Source: an uncultured Erysipelotrichaceae bacterium (GTDB lineage Bacteria > Bacillota_I > Bacilli_A > Erysipelotrichales > Erysipelotrichaceae). From it: 64,000 nt of DNA. The position numbers and the translations under genes are program-made. The notes below the pieces were generated by a model. That model searched no databases, was not told where the DNA came from, and saw nothing but the letters and a program-made list of their open reading frames with translations. The DNA lies in the NCBI GenBank assembly GCA_902793635.1, contig CADBEA010000005.1:19648-83647 (forward strand). The letters are read 5' to 3'. Of the stretch, positions 27,277 to 34,258 are shown piece after piece (position 1 is the first letter of the stretch; each line of letters starts with the position of its first letter).

Positions 27277-27385
27277 CATCATGGTGATCATCTGTCGGCA
27301 ACTGCCGCATTGCCGGGATGATTTTTCGTTCTGTGCCTCTGTGAATTCTGTTATCAATGTAGTGCCTGCGGGTGATCCATGACTG

Positions 27386-27817
27386 TTAAAACACCAGCAG
27401 TCCGTTTTCGTCAAACCAGAAGTCCGGTCCCCATACGACTTCCCAGTAGTAGCCGTCCGGATCCGAGAAATAGGCGTGATATCCGCCCCAGAATGCGTCC
27501 TGCGGTTCTTTCACGATGCGGCCGCCGGCTTTGCGCACCAGTTCGATCGTTTCATCGACTTTCGCGCGGGAATCAACATTATAAGCCAGGGTAATGCCGC
27601 CGAAACCGTCGTGATAAACAGGCGGATCACTGGCGTCAATGTCCTTTGCCAGCAGGTCCAGCGGGTATAGTTCAAATTTCGTGCCGGGTGTATCAAAGAA
27701 GCAGACACGCGGATGATTGTCTTCGCTGTCGGTGTGAAAGCCCAGCTGATCACGGTAAAAGATGACAGACCGTTCCATGTCTCTCACACCCAGACAGATA
27801 CAGGTTATTTTATTCAT
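27386..27817 (-). CDS. VOC (glyoxalase/bleomycin-resistance) family protein
   Basis: 143 aa. Two beta-alpha-beta-beta-beta units: ITCICLGVRDMERSVIFYRDQLGF (N-terminal) and GGITLAYNVDSRAKVDETIELVRKAGGRIVKEPQDAFWGGYHAYFSDPDGYYWEVVWGPDF (C-terminal, with the usual FxDPDG-xxWE metal-site end). The family includes metal enzymes and binding proteins that handle glyoxal or antibiotics; the substrate cannot be named. GAGG lies seven bases before the start. Confidence 0.9.
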   Translation of the reverse strand: MNKITCICLGVRDMERSVIFYRDQLGFHTDSEDNHPRVCFFDTPGTKFELYPLDLLAKDIDASDPPVYHDGFGGITLAYNVDSRAKVDETIELVRKAGGRIVKEPQDAFWGGYHAYFSDPDGYYWEVVWGPDFWFDENGLLVF

Positions 27818-27868
27818 AGGAGTACCTCGTTATCGTTACATCGCCTCTGGAAGACGATCTGTTTTTTG

Positions 27869-28273
27869 TTATGCACCGGTCCGTTCTTCGGACAGATTCT
27901 TTTCCTTTTCGAAAAAAGCCTTCTGCAGCATCGCATATTCTTCCGCTGTACAGACCTTCCGGCACATCGGCCCGAAAGATTCCGTTACCCGGAAACAGTC
28001 TTGCAGGATGGAACATGGATATTCATCGCATTTGGCGCAGTTCGCGATATGTTTTTCTTCACAGCATGCAGCGATATGATATCTGCACCAGTTGTCTGCC
28101 TTGCATCCGGTGCAGGCGATTTCTTCCTTTGTGACGACATGATCACGATAGCCGATTTTAAACCACAGCCGTGCGGTATGCTGCAGCTGTTCCCCGGTTT
28201 TTTCGAATGGATGCTTCACATATCGCGGACATGCCGAGCAGTCGTTGCCGCATGCCGCAAGTATTCTCTTCAT
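27869..28273 (-). CDS. DUF3795 cysteine-rich protein
   Basis: 134 aa with many Cys in metal-binding-like pairs: ACGNDCSACPRY at the N-terminus, CTGCKADNWCRYHIAACC, and CAKCDEYPCSILQDC. This is the DUF3795 pattern; such proteins are thought to bind zinc or iron-sulfur but have no proven role. GGAGG precedes the start. It is the middle gene of three small minus-strand genes. Confidence 0.88.
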   Translation of the reverse strand: MKRILAACGNDCSACPRYVKHPFEKTGEQLQHTARLWFKIGYRDHVVTKEEIACTGCKADNWCRYHIAACCEEKHIANCAKCDEYPCSILQDCFRVTESFGPMCRKVCTAEEYAMLQKAFFEKEKNLSEERTGA

Positions 28274-28365
28274 GTTTTCCGCCTCCCTGAGAGATCGTTA
28301 TCTGTTTGTGGTTATTATACATCAGCCACAAAGAGGGGAATCATGCTCTGAATCCTGGAAATTGA

Positions 28366-28389
28366 AAAGATCCCGGTAACGGGATCTTT
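28366..28389. terminator. Bidirectional terminator after the glutaredoxin-like gene
   Basis: Perfect stem AAAGATCCCG / CGGGATCTTT with a GTAA tetraloop. It lies just beyond the stop of the minus-strand gene. Confidence 0.85.
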
Positions 28390-28406
28390 CAGCATGAACT
28401 TTCTGC

Positions 28407-28718
28407 TCAGCAGCCTTTTCTTCCGACTTTGTGATCTTCAATGGAGCAGGCTGCCGCTGATCCGTATTCGATCAGTCCGGCATCCGCCGGATCGATGGAA
28501 ATTCTGCCGTCTTCAAATACAAAAGCCGGGATTCCTACGTCACCGATCGCCTTGCAGTGGTCAAACACAGGACTGGTGTCGCGCATTCTGGTAAAAGCAC
28601 CCATGTTCCGGATGTTCTCGCCGATGTTGATGTATTCAAATTCATCCTCACGGCCTTTGATCTGTTCATAAATATAATCGCAATAAGGGCATGTTGGCAT
28701 TCCGTAGATCTTAATCAT
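28407..28718 (-). CDS. Glutaredoxin-like thiol-disulfide protein
   Basis: 103 aa. The N-terminal MIKIYGMPTCPYCDYIYEQIKG has the glutaredoxin CPYC active site, followed by FEYINIGENIRNMGAFTRMRD and the cis-Pro loop VGIPAFVFEDGRI. It matches glutaredoxin-related proteins of COG4545. It probably exchanges disulfides with small thiols in the cytoplasm. GGAGG precedes the ATG. Confidence 0.88.
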   Translation of the reverse strand: MIKIYGMPTCPYCDYIYEQIKGREDEFEYINIGENIRNMGAFTRMRDTSPVFDHCKAIGDVGIPAFVFEDGRISIDPADAGLIEYGSAAACSIEDHKVGRKGC

Positions 28719-28872
28719 TTTCTGTACCTCCAGATGATCCGTTTAACGTTTCTTCTGACTGTTATTATACAGCAGACGGCAGAGAAGTTGGCTTTTCAGG
28801 CACTTCCACATTTCCGGCACCGGTTTTTGACATGCTGTTACGATTCAGTCCCTGAGCACAGCTGTATGAAAA

Positions 28873-28898
28873 AGCAGAGTCCATTTTCGGACTCTGCT
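28873..28898 (-). terminator. Terminator of the broken small membrane-protein gene
   Basis: Stem AGCAGAGTCC / GGACTCTGCT with an ATTTTC loop; the minus strand then has TTTTTC. Confidence 0.85.
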
Positions 28899-28931
28899 GT
28901 AATGAATCATATTGTTGCGGAAAAGCCGGGC

Positions 28932-29181
28932 TTATCTTGGAATTAAGAATATAACAGCGATACCAAAGGAATAGATTGTGAGGATCGCGACAAGAACGAA
29001 GAGAATCCACCAGCCGATATCAGACGCTTTGCCGCTGACGACTTTTTTCTCCGTGGCTGCAGCAAGCCAGAAAAGCAGCGGGAATAATGCCGGACAGAGA
29101 AAGCACCAAAGCGGCGGCCAGCACATGAAATGTGGTGGCATGTAAGAGTTTGGATTTTTTCTTTTCTGGTTGCTGGCTCAT
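28932..29181 (-). pseudogene. Small two-helix membrane protein gene split by a frameshift
   Basis: A good ribosome site (GGAGG) precedes ATG 29181, and this frame reads MSQQPEKKKSKLLHATTFHV then LAAALVLSLSGIIP before ending at a TGA at 29020-29022. The +1 frame continues as PLLFWLAAATEKKVVSGKAS then a clear membrane helix (GWWILFVLVAILTIYSFGIAVIFLIPR) to the stop at 28932. Joined near 29077, they would give a ~82-aa protein with two helices. Either a frameshift mutation, a sequencing error or programmed frameshifting explains this; I favour a mutation or error. Alternatively only the 69-codon second frame from 29141 is translated. Confidence 0.6.
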
Positions 29182-29275
29182 GTTACCTCCTTGAAAACAA
29201 AGCGGGAAACAGGTGTGTCATAATTTGTAAATCCCGCATTGGATGTGAGTACTGCGTGCCTCTTTCTGAATACAG

Positions 29276-29307
29276 AAAAAACTCTTTCCGAAATGAGAGT
29301 TTTTTTG
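29276..29307. terminator. Bidirectional terminator in the 29182-29458 gap
   Basis: Arms AAAAAACTCT and AGAGTTTTTT around a 10-base loop. The rest of this 277-base gap shows no convincing gene. Confidence 0.8.
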
Positions 29308-29458
29308 TCAGAAGAAGATTGCTTGCCAATAATTATAACCCAATTCATGTGGCATGTCGTTGATATCTGAAAAACAGATGCAGGAAAATCTCTTTTTTCA
29401 TACACGAAGAAGGCATTGTCAAAGTGCAGAAGAACTGTCGGAATCTGGTTGTAATCTC

Positions 29459-30223
29459 TCAGATATGAATCTGGAAAGTGCCGAAATCAAATACGCCGCT
29501 TCCCTGTATCAGCTTTCTGGCCTGTTCGATCCGGCTAAATCCATCCGCGATATCATCCATCAGAGAAAGAGGAATGTTCAGCTGATGATGTCCGGGCAGG
29601 ATCCGGCTGATCCGGTAATTGCGGATCTTTTGCACGGAGGCATAGAAGAGTACCGGATCGGTAGTCGGATAAAACGCGTCAAGACAGCCTTTGTATATCA
29701 GATCGCCACTGAACAGGTATTCGCGCTCCACATCATAAAAACAGCAGTGACCGGGTGAATGTCCCGGTGTGTGGATGACCTGAATGAGCCGGCCACCAAG
29801 ATCCAGAATGTCGTTATGATGCAGAATTCTGTCCGGCTTTCCCTGAAAGATCCGATAGTTTTCAATATTGAATTCCGGCGGAAAATCACAGGGCTGTCGC
29901 ATCAGGTTTTTCTTCACTGTTTCAAGGGGAAGGGGAAACTGTCTGTCGAGCCAGTCTTTTTCCGCTTCGTGCACGGCGATATTATCAAAGTGTCCGTGAC
30001 CGCCGATATGATCCCAATGAACATGCGTGGTGACTGCTGTGACGGGCAGATCCGTCAGTTCATCGACAGCTTCACGGATATTCGCGACACCCAGCCCGGT
30101 GTCAATCAATAACGCTTTATCCATGCCGCATAAAAGATAGCAATGTGTTTCTTCCCAATGTCTGTATTCGCTGATGGCGAAAGTCCGGGAATCAATTTGT
30201 TCAACTGTAAACCAATCGTTCAT
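29459..30223 (-). CDS. Metallo-beta-lactamase-fold hydrolase
   Basis: 254 aa. The metal motif HVHWDHIGGHGH (HxHxDH) is followed by HTPGHSPGHCCFY (His), LFSGDLIYKG (Asp) and LPGHH (His), a full two-metal site. Similar proteins include glyoxalase II, lactonases and other hydrolases. There is no strong ribosome site at the ATG 30223. Cytoplasmic; substrate unknown. Confidence 0.9.
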   Translation of the reverse strand: MNDWFTVEQIDSRTFAISEYRHWEETHCYLLCGMDKALLIDTGLGVANIREAVDELTDLPVTAVTTHVHWDHIGGHGHFDNIAVHEAEKDWLDRQFPLPLETVKKNLMRQPCDFPPEFNIENYRIFQGKPDRILHHNDILDLGGRLIQVIHTPGHSPGHCCFYDVEREYLFSGDLIYKGCLDAFYPTTDPVLFYASVQKIRNYRISRILPGHHQLNIPLSLMDDIADGFSRIEQARKLIQGSGVFDFGTFQIHI

Positions 30224-30270
30224 ATGAATACCGTTTATTTTGTAAGATGTGTATCAGGAATGAATACGTG

Positions 30271-30903
30271 TTACTGCAGTCCGAATGCTTTTTCGACCAG
30301 TGCCAGAGTTTCTTCAACCGTTCGGCCGTCATCCCGGTGTATGACCGGAAATCCGGAATTCAGAAAGCGGTCATACTTTTCTTTTGAATTGATCTGAATC
30401 AAACCCTGACGGTAGTTCTCCATGGCTTTTTCCGGATCGAGCTCGTCCATGATCAGCCTGTATAAAAACTGCTTTTCCTTGTCAGGCCGGTCGAAAAACC
30501 GGTTGACGGAAATCATCGGGTCCGCCAGCATGACCAGGACGTGGCCGGGTTCGGCGACTTCCCGCAATGTCCCGATGGAAATGTTCGTATCGACAAAGAC
30601 CGGCTTTTTCCGGCCGCAAAGATCACGCAGTATCTGCAGTTCCAGTATTTCACATTCCCGGGCAGCACCGTCGATCCATGCCGCATATTCAGCCGGTGTT
30701 CTTCTGATGAAATCGTGCCAGTCTTCCAGATCGCGGGTGTATGTCAGACAGGGGAACTCTTCTCTGTCCAGTTCCGGGAAAAAGCGGTCCTGATAATTTT
30801 CTTCACACAGTATGCCGTTGTACTTTTCGGCAAGCATTCGGATCATCGTCGATTTTCCGGCATAGGCGGTTCCGATAATGAAGTATGCATTGGTATAAAT
30901 CAT
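30271..30903 (-). CDS. P-loop nucleotide-binding protein (kinase-like)
   Basis: 210 aa. The Walker A motif is IIGTAYAGKST (residues 9-19). A Walker-B-like strand KKPVFVDTNI and VLVMLADPM follow, and a late Arg/Asp-rich part (NRFFDRPDKEKQFLYRLIMDEL) may form a lid. It looks like a small-molecule or shikimate-type kinase homologue, but no substrate motif is recognised. GGAGG lies six bases before the start. It is encoded 48 bases upstream of the MBL-fold gene and could be co-transcribed with it. Confidence 0.8.
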   Translation of the reverse strand: MIYTNAYFIIGTAYAGKSTMIRMLAEKYNGILCEENYQDRFFPELDREEFPCLTYTRDLEDWHDFIRRTPAEYAAWIDGAARECEILELQILRDLCGRKKPVFVDTNISIGTLREVAEPGHVLVMLADPMISVNRFFDRPDKEKQFLYRLIMDELDPEKAMENYRQGLIQINSKEKYDRFLNSGFPVIHRDDGRTVEETLALVEKAFGLQ

Positions 30904-31008
30904 TGTGTCCTCCAGTGGGAATTCGTGTTCTGTGATCTGTCAGCCGGTGATACACCGCTGTCCCCATTATACTTGATGGATGATCATTTGCTTAAAGGAT
31001 AAAATAAC

Positions 31009-31030
31009 TGCCGGCCTGAAAACCGGCAGC
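31009..31030 (-). terminator. Weak terminator of the PAP2 gene
   Basis: Stem CTGCCGG / CCGGCAG with a 7-base loop, followed on the minus strand by TTATTTT. Confidence 0.6.
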
Positions 31031-31039
31031 GAGGGGACT

Positions 31040-31885
31040 TTATTCTGAATCCTGCTGTGTATGGCGGCTGTTCAGAAACAGCAGAATGACAAAAATGATC
31101 GCGAAGATTCCCGCCCCGGCCATGACGTCGCTGATGAAATGCATGCCGCCCATGATACGCGAAGCAGCCACGAAAACAGTGAAAACCAGCGGGCATATAA
31201 ATAACAATGAAGAGTTCCTGGGATACTTTTCATATAACTCCGGCAGCAGAACGATCAGGAAACTGCAGGCGGCATCGAAGGTATGGGCACTGGGAAAGGA
31301 ATGATATAAATCGTTCTTAATGGCGAAGCCGTTGACCGTCCACCAGTTCTGAAACTTTGCGCCTTCCTGAAGAATGGCAAGATAGCGGGGCCGGTTCCAC
31401 ACATACTTTATGACTTCCACGATCACGATGCCGATCAGCGGTGTCAGAATGCCAATCCATAATAAGCGGCGGCTGGAAGGAGTATCTTCGGGAAGGGGAA
31501 TACGAATCAGAATAAGGAAGATGGCGATTGTCGCGGACAAAGTGACGCATCCCTCAACGAGATAATTGTCATGGGGAATGACGATGGTTAATGCGGCTGC
31601 GAAACAGAGCAGAAAGCAGATGATTTCCGAATACCATTTCCGTTCCTGGAACCGGCCAAGCGCATGGATACAGAAAGCCGGAACCAGCAGAGCGGGAAGC
31701 TGCCCGGTCCGCCGTCCCAGCTGAAAGAACCATTCTGACGCATGTGCCCTCAGTAAATCAGAAAACGGCAGATCATAAACGGAAAGCCACAGAAACAGAA
31801 CAATGTAGGCGGCTGCCGCAGCCGCAAACCACAGTTTCTTTTGTACAGACAGATTCAGAAATCCATTTGATCTTTCTCTGTTCAT
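31040..31885 (-). CDS. PAP2-family membrane phosphatase
   Basis: 281 aa with about six membrane helices. The three PAP2 motifs are present: KYVWNRPRY (K-x6-RP), FPSAHTFDAA (PSxH) and SRIMGGMHFISDVMAG (SR-x5-H-x3-D). Such enzymes remove phosphate from lipid phosphates such as undecaprenyl pyrophosphate or phosphatidic acid at the outer face of the membrane. Which lipid is used here is unknown. AAGGAG precedes the ATG. Confidence 0.9.
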   Translation of the reverse strand: MNRERSNGFLNLSVQKKLWFAAAAAAYIVLFLWLSVYDLPFSDLLRAHASEWFFQLGRRTGQLPALLVPAFCIHALGRFQERKWYSEIICFLLCFAAALTIVIPHDNYLVEGCVTLSATIAIFLILIRIPLPEDTPSSRRLLWIGILTPLIGIVIVEVIKYVWNRPRYLAILQEGAKFQNWWTVNGFAIKNDLYHSFPSAHTFDAACSFLIVLLPELYEKYPRNSSLLFICPLVFTVFVAASRIMGGMHFISDVMAGAGIFAIIFVILLFLNSRHTQQDSE

Positions 31886-31942
31886 GTGTTACTCCTTCGT
31901 TTTTACTGCCGTTGTTTACAGAAATTATTGATGATAAGCGGA

Positions 31943-32884
31943 TCAATAGCCGAGTGTGCGGTTTACGGTATGGACAGGTTCTTTTCCGTCCAGGACCAGC
32001 GAGAGGTTCTTAACAGCGACGTCGATTACCTGACTGTAATTCACACCGCTGCGATAGCCGCCGGAAATGTGCGGCGTGATATAAACGCGTGGTGCTGTCC
32101 AGAGCGGATGGCCGGCCGGCAGCGGCTCGGGATCCATGACGTCCAGACAGGCGGCTTTGAGATGACCTTCTGCCATTACGGCAAGCAGATCTTCCGTGAC
32201 GATGGAATTGCCGCGGCCGACGTTGAGCAGAATGGCGCTGTCTTTCATCAGCGAAAGTCTGCGTCTGTCAAACATGCCTTTCACATCCGCGGTGCCGGGA
32301 AGACTGAGAGCGACGACGTCCATCTCGGGAAGCAGGGCATCCATTTCTTCTGCTGTCACAAGCTTCTCGACGTAATCCGGTTTGTCATGCACGGTTCTGC
32401 GGACACCATAGCAGACGGCACCGAGGGCATTTGCTTTTCTGAGATATGCACCGCCGATCGCACCCATGCCGACGGAAAGAATCTTTGCGCCGGCGAACCG
32501 GACGATCTGATCGAGCAGTTCCCAGTCCTGTTCTTTCTGCATGGAAAGGTATTCCGGCATCCGTTTCATGGCCATCAGTGTCGTTGTGATCATGTGTTCG
32601 GCAATCGATTCGCCATAGGCGCCAAAGGCATTGGCAAGCACGATATGTTCCGGCAGCCAGGTATAGTTGTTCGCTCCGGCACTGAACAGCTGCACAAAAC
32701 GCAGTTTCGGCATTTTCGCACAGATTTCTCTGGTAATGGAGCCGGCGAAAAACTCCGCTTCCTCAAGTGCTTCAGCGGGAATACTGCCGGGATCTTCGCA
32801 GAAAACGATCTTTGCGGGCAGTTCTTTGAAACGGTCGATTCCGTATTGTCTGTGATGGCCGGTGATGATTACGGTTGCTGTCAT
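31943..32884 (-). CDS. D-2-hydroxyacid dehydrogenase (NAD-dependent)
   Basis: 313 aa. The Rossmann motif is ILSVGMGAIGGAYLRKANALGA; DVVALSLPGTADVKGMFD, LLNVGRGNSIVTEDLL (catalytic Arg region), DVMDPEPLPAGHPLW (Glu) and YITPHISGG (His) complete the active site. It belongs to the broad family that includes phosphoglycerate, glyoxylate and D-lactate dehydrogenases. The exact substrate is not clear. GGAAGG precedes the start. Confidence 0.9.
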   Translation of the reverse strand: MTATVIITGHHRQYGIDRFKELPAKIVFCEDPGSIPAEALEEAEFFAGSITREICAKMPKLRFVQLFSAGANNYTWLPEHIVLANAFGAYGESIAEHMITTTLMAMKRMPEYLSMQKEQDWELLDQIVRFAGAKILSVGMGAIGGAYLRKANALGAVCYGVRRTVHDKPDYVEKLVTAEEMDALLPEMDVVALSLPGTADVKGMFDRRRLSLMKDSAILLNVGRGNSIVTEDLLAVMAEGHLKAACLDVMDPEPLPAGHPLWTAPRVYITPHISGGYRSGVNYSQVIDVAVKNLSLVLDGKEPVHTVNRTLGY

Positions 32885-32924
32885 AATGAGTACCTTCTTT
32901 CCTGATCCGTTTTATGAAGCATGG

Positions 32925-34106
32925 TCATTGCCACGGGAATGATAATTGGGAAGAATCGGCCGGCGGGTTTTTCAAAAGCTCCTCGATCCAGGGACCGTAG
33001 TTTTTATCCCATAGCACAGACTGCATAAGAGCGTAATCCGGATGTGACAGGAAGGTATCCGCATCCTTACCCAGTTCGCCGCGTCCATAGGAGGCAAAGA
33101 ACTGTTGTATCAGGCTGAGGACTCTTTCTGTTTCTTCCTCAGAAAGTTTCTTTTCCCGACACAGGTTTGCAAAGGTGGAGAGGAAAGCGGCTGACTGTTT
33201 TTCAATCAGTTCCATGGCTTTTTCATAGACACCCGGCGCGCCGTACGTCTGCAGATCGATTTCTTCAGTATGATAACTGACGCCGTTTTCGTCCATCCGG
33301 AGCAGTCCGAACGTATGGGCGGACTGGATCGGCATGCCGTTCAGTATTTCATACATGCCGTCTTTCTGCCATAGGGCCTGATTGTGCTGGTGGCCGCTCA
33401 TGCACAGTTGCACACCATACTCTCTGAGCATCTCTGAAAGACCTTCATTGCTGATCAGATAACTGCTGTACATGGGGGATACTTCGCCGCAGAGCACATT
33501 ATGATGGGAAAGAAACAGGATGCGGCTTCCGGCTGTTTTCGCCTGATCCAGCTGCTGTCGGAGCCACTGCATGGTTTCCGGAGAAAAATAACCGGAAGAA
33601 TCGCCGGGATGCGAATCGTCCATGGCCAGGACAGTGACACCGTGACTGTCAGTCATATATGAGCAGGAAGCAGGATCTTTTTCCCGCATGTTCAGCAGAG
33701 GCAGGATGTAAGTCTTCCAGGCATTGATGCTGTGGGCCGCCTGGCCAAAGTCGTGATTGCCGGTCGTGACGATGACTTCAATACCGGCGTCCCTGACTTT
33801 CCGCAGCTTTGCGGCAAGGTCCTTGACATCTTCCTCCTTGCCGTTGTTTGTCAGATCGCCGGTCAGTATGAAAGCGTCCGGTTTCATGGCGATGACCTGA
33901 TCAATCAGCGCGTCGGTGACTTCCTGCACCAGCGGTTCAAGCGCGACGATGCTGTTGAATTCGGAAGGGGAAACCGTATAGTGAAGATCGCTGATCACCA
34001 CCGTGGTAAAATCAGGTGCTTCACAGGCTGTTTTCTCCGTGCTGAAAGGTTTTGCTGCGCATGCGGCAAAGAACAGTGACAGCAAGATGATCCACAATCT
34101 CTTCAT
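32925..34106 (-). CDS. Calcineurin-like metallophosphoesterase lipoprotein
   Basis: 393 aa. Signal peptide with lipobox (MKRLWIILLSLFFAAC, Cys16), so anchored outside the cell. The metal motifs are VVISDLHYTVSP (Asp-x-His), FILTGDLTNNG (GD), VTTGNHDF (GNHD), FLSHHNV (His) and CMSGHQHNQ (GHxH). The C-terminal ~100 residues are helical. Such enzymes hydrolyse phosphate esters or nucleotides outside the membrane; the substrate is unknown. There is no clear ribosome site at 34106. Confidence 0.9.
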   Translation of the reverse strand: MKRLWIILLSLFFAACAAKPFSTEKTACEAPDFTTVVISDLHYTVSPSEFNSIVALEPLVQEVTDALIDQVIAMKPDAFILTGDLTNNGKEEDVKDLAAKLRKVRDAGIEVIVTTGNHDFGQAAHSINAWKTYILPLLNMREKDPASCSYMTDSHGVTVLAMDDSHPGDSSGYFSPETMQWLRQQLDQAKTAGSRILFLSHHNVLCGEVSPMYSSYLISNEGLSEMLREYGVQLCMSGHQHNQALWQKDGMYEILNGMPIQSAHTFGLLRMDENGVSYHTEEIDLQTYGAPGVYEKAMELIEKQSAAFLSTFANLCREKKLSEEETERVLSLIQQFFASYGRGELGKDADTFLSHPDYALMQSVLWDKNYGPWIEELLKNPPADSSQLSFPWQ

Positions 34107-34172
34107 ATATGCATTTTAATCAAATTGAAACGCTGGTGCCATGATTTCACATTCGGATAGGGGTATGAACAA

Positions 34173-34203
34173 ACCCGCAGAACGGATATTCCGATCTGCG
34201 GGT
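34173..34203 (-). terminator. Terminator of the flavodiiron fusion gene
   Basis: Perfect stem CCCGCAGA / TCTGCGGG on the minus strand, continued by a TTTG tail, about 55 bases after the stop. Confidence 0.7.
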
Positions 34204-34258
34204 CATTTCATCTGATGGATCATTGCATGTTTCGATCAGATCCATGGATGTCTGGCAT

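Noticed and set aside
27229..27414. A 61-codon minus-strand frame with CWC, CGSC and CC, near lanM, as a lanthipeptide precursor.
   Set aside because: Its last residues (KLQRFAINCCSF) are just the lanM terminator stem read as codons, it has no leader-like start and no ribosome site, and it overlaps the VOC gene.
29354..29758. A 134-codon plus-strand frame opening in the 29.3 kb gap.
   Set aside because: Most of it is the shadow of the metallo-beta-lactamase-fold gene, and it has no ribosome site.
31886..32905. A 339-codon plus-strand frame.
   Set aside because: Shadow of the D-2-hydroxyacid dehydrogenase gene.
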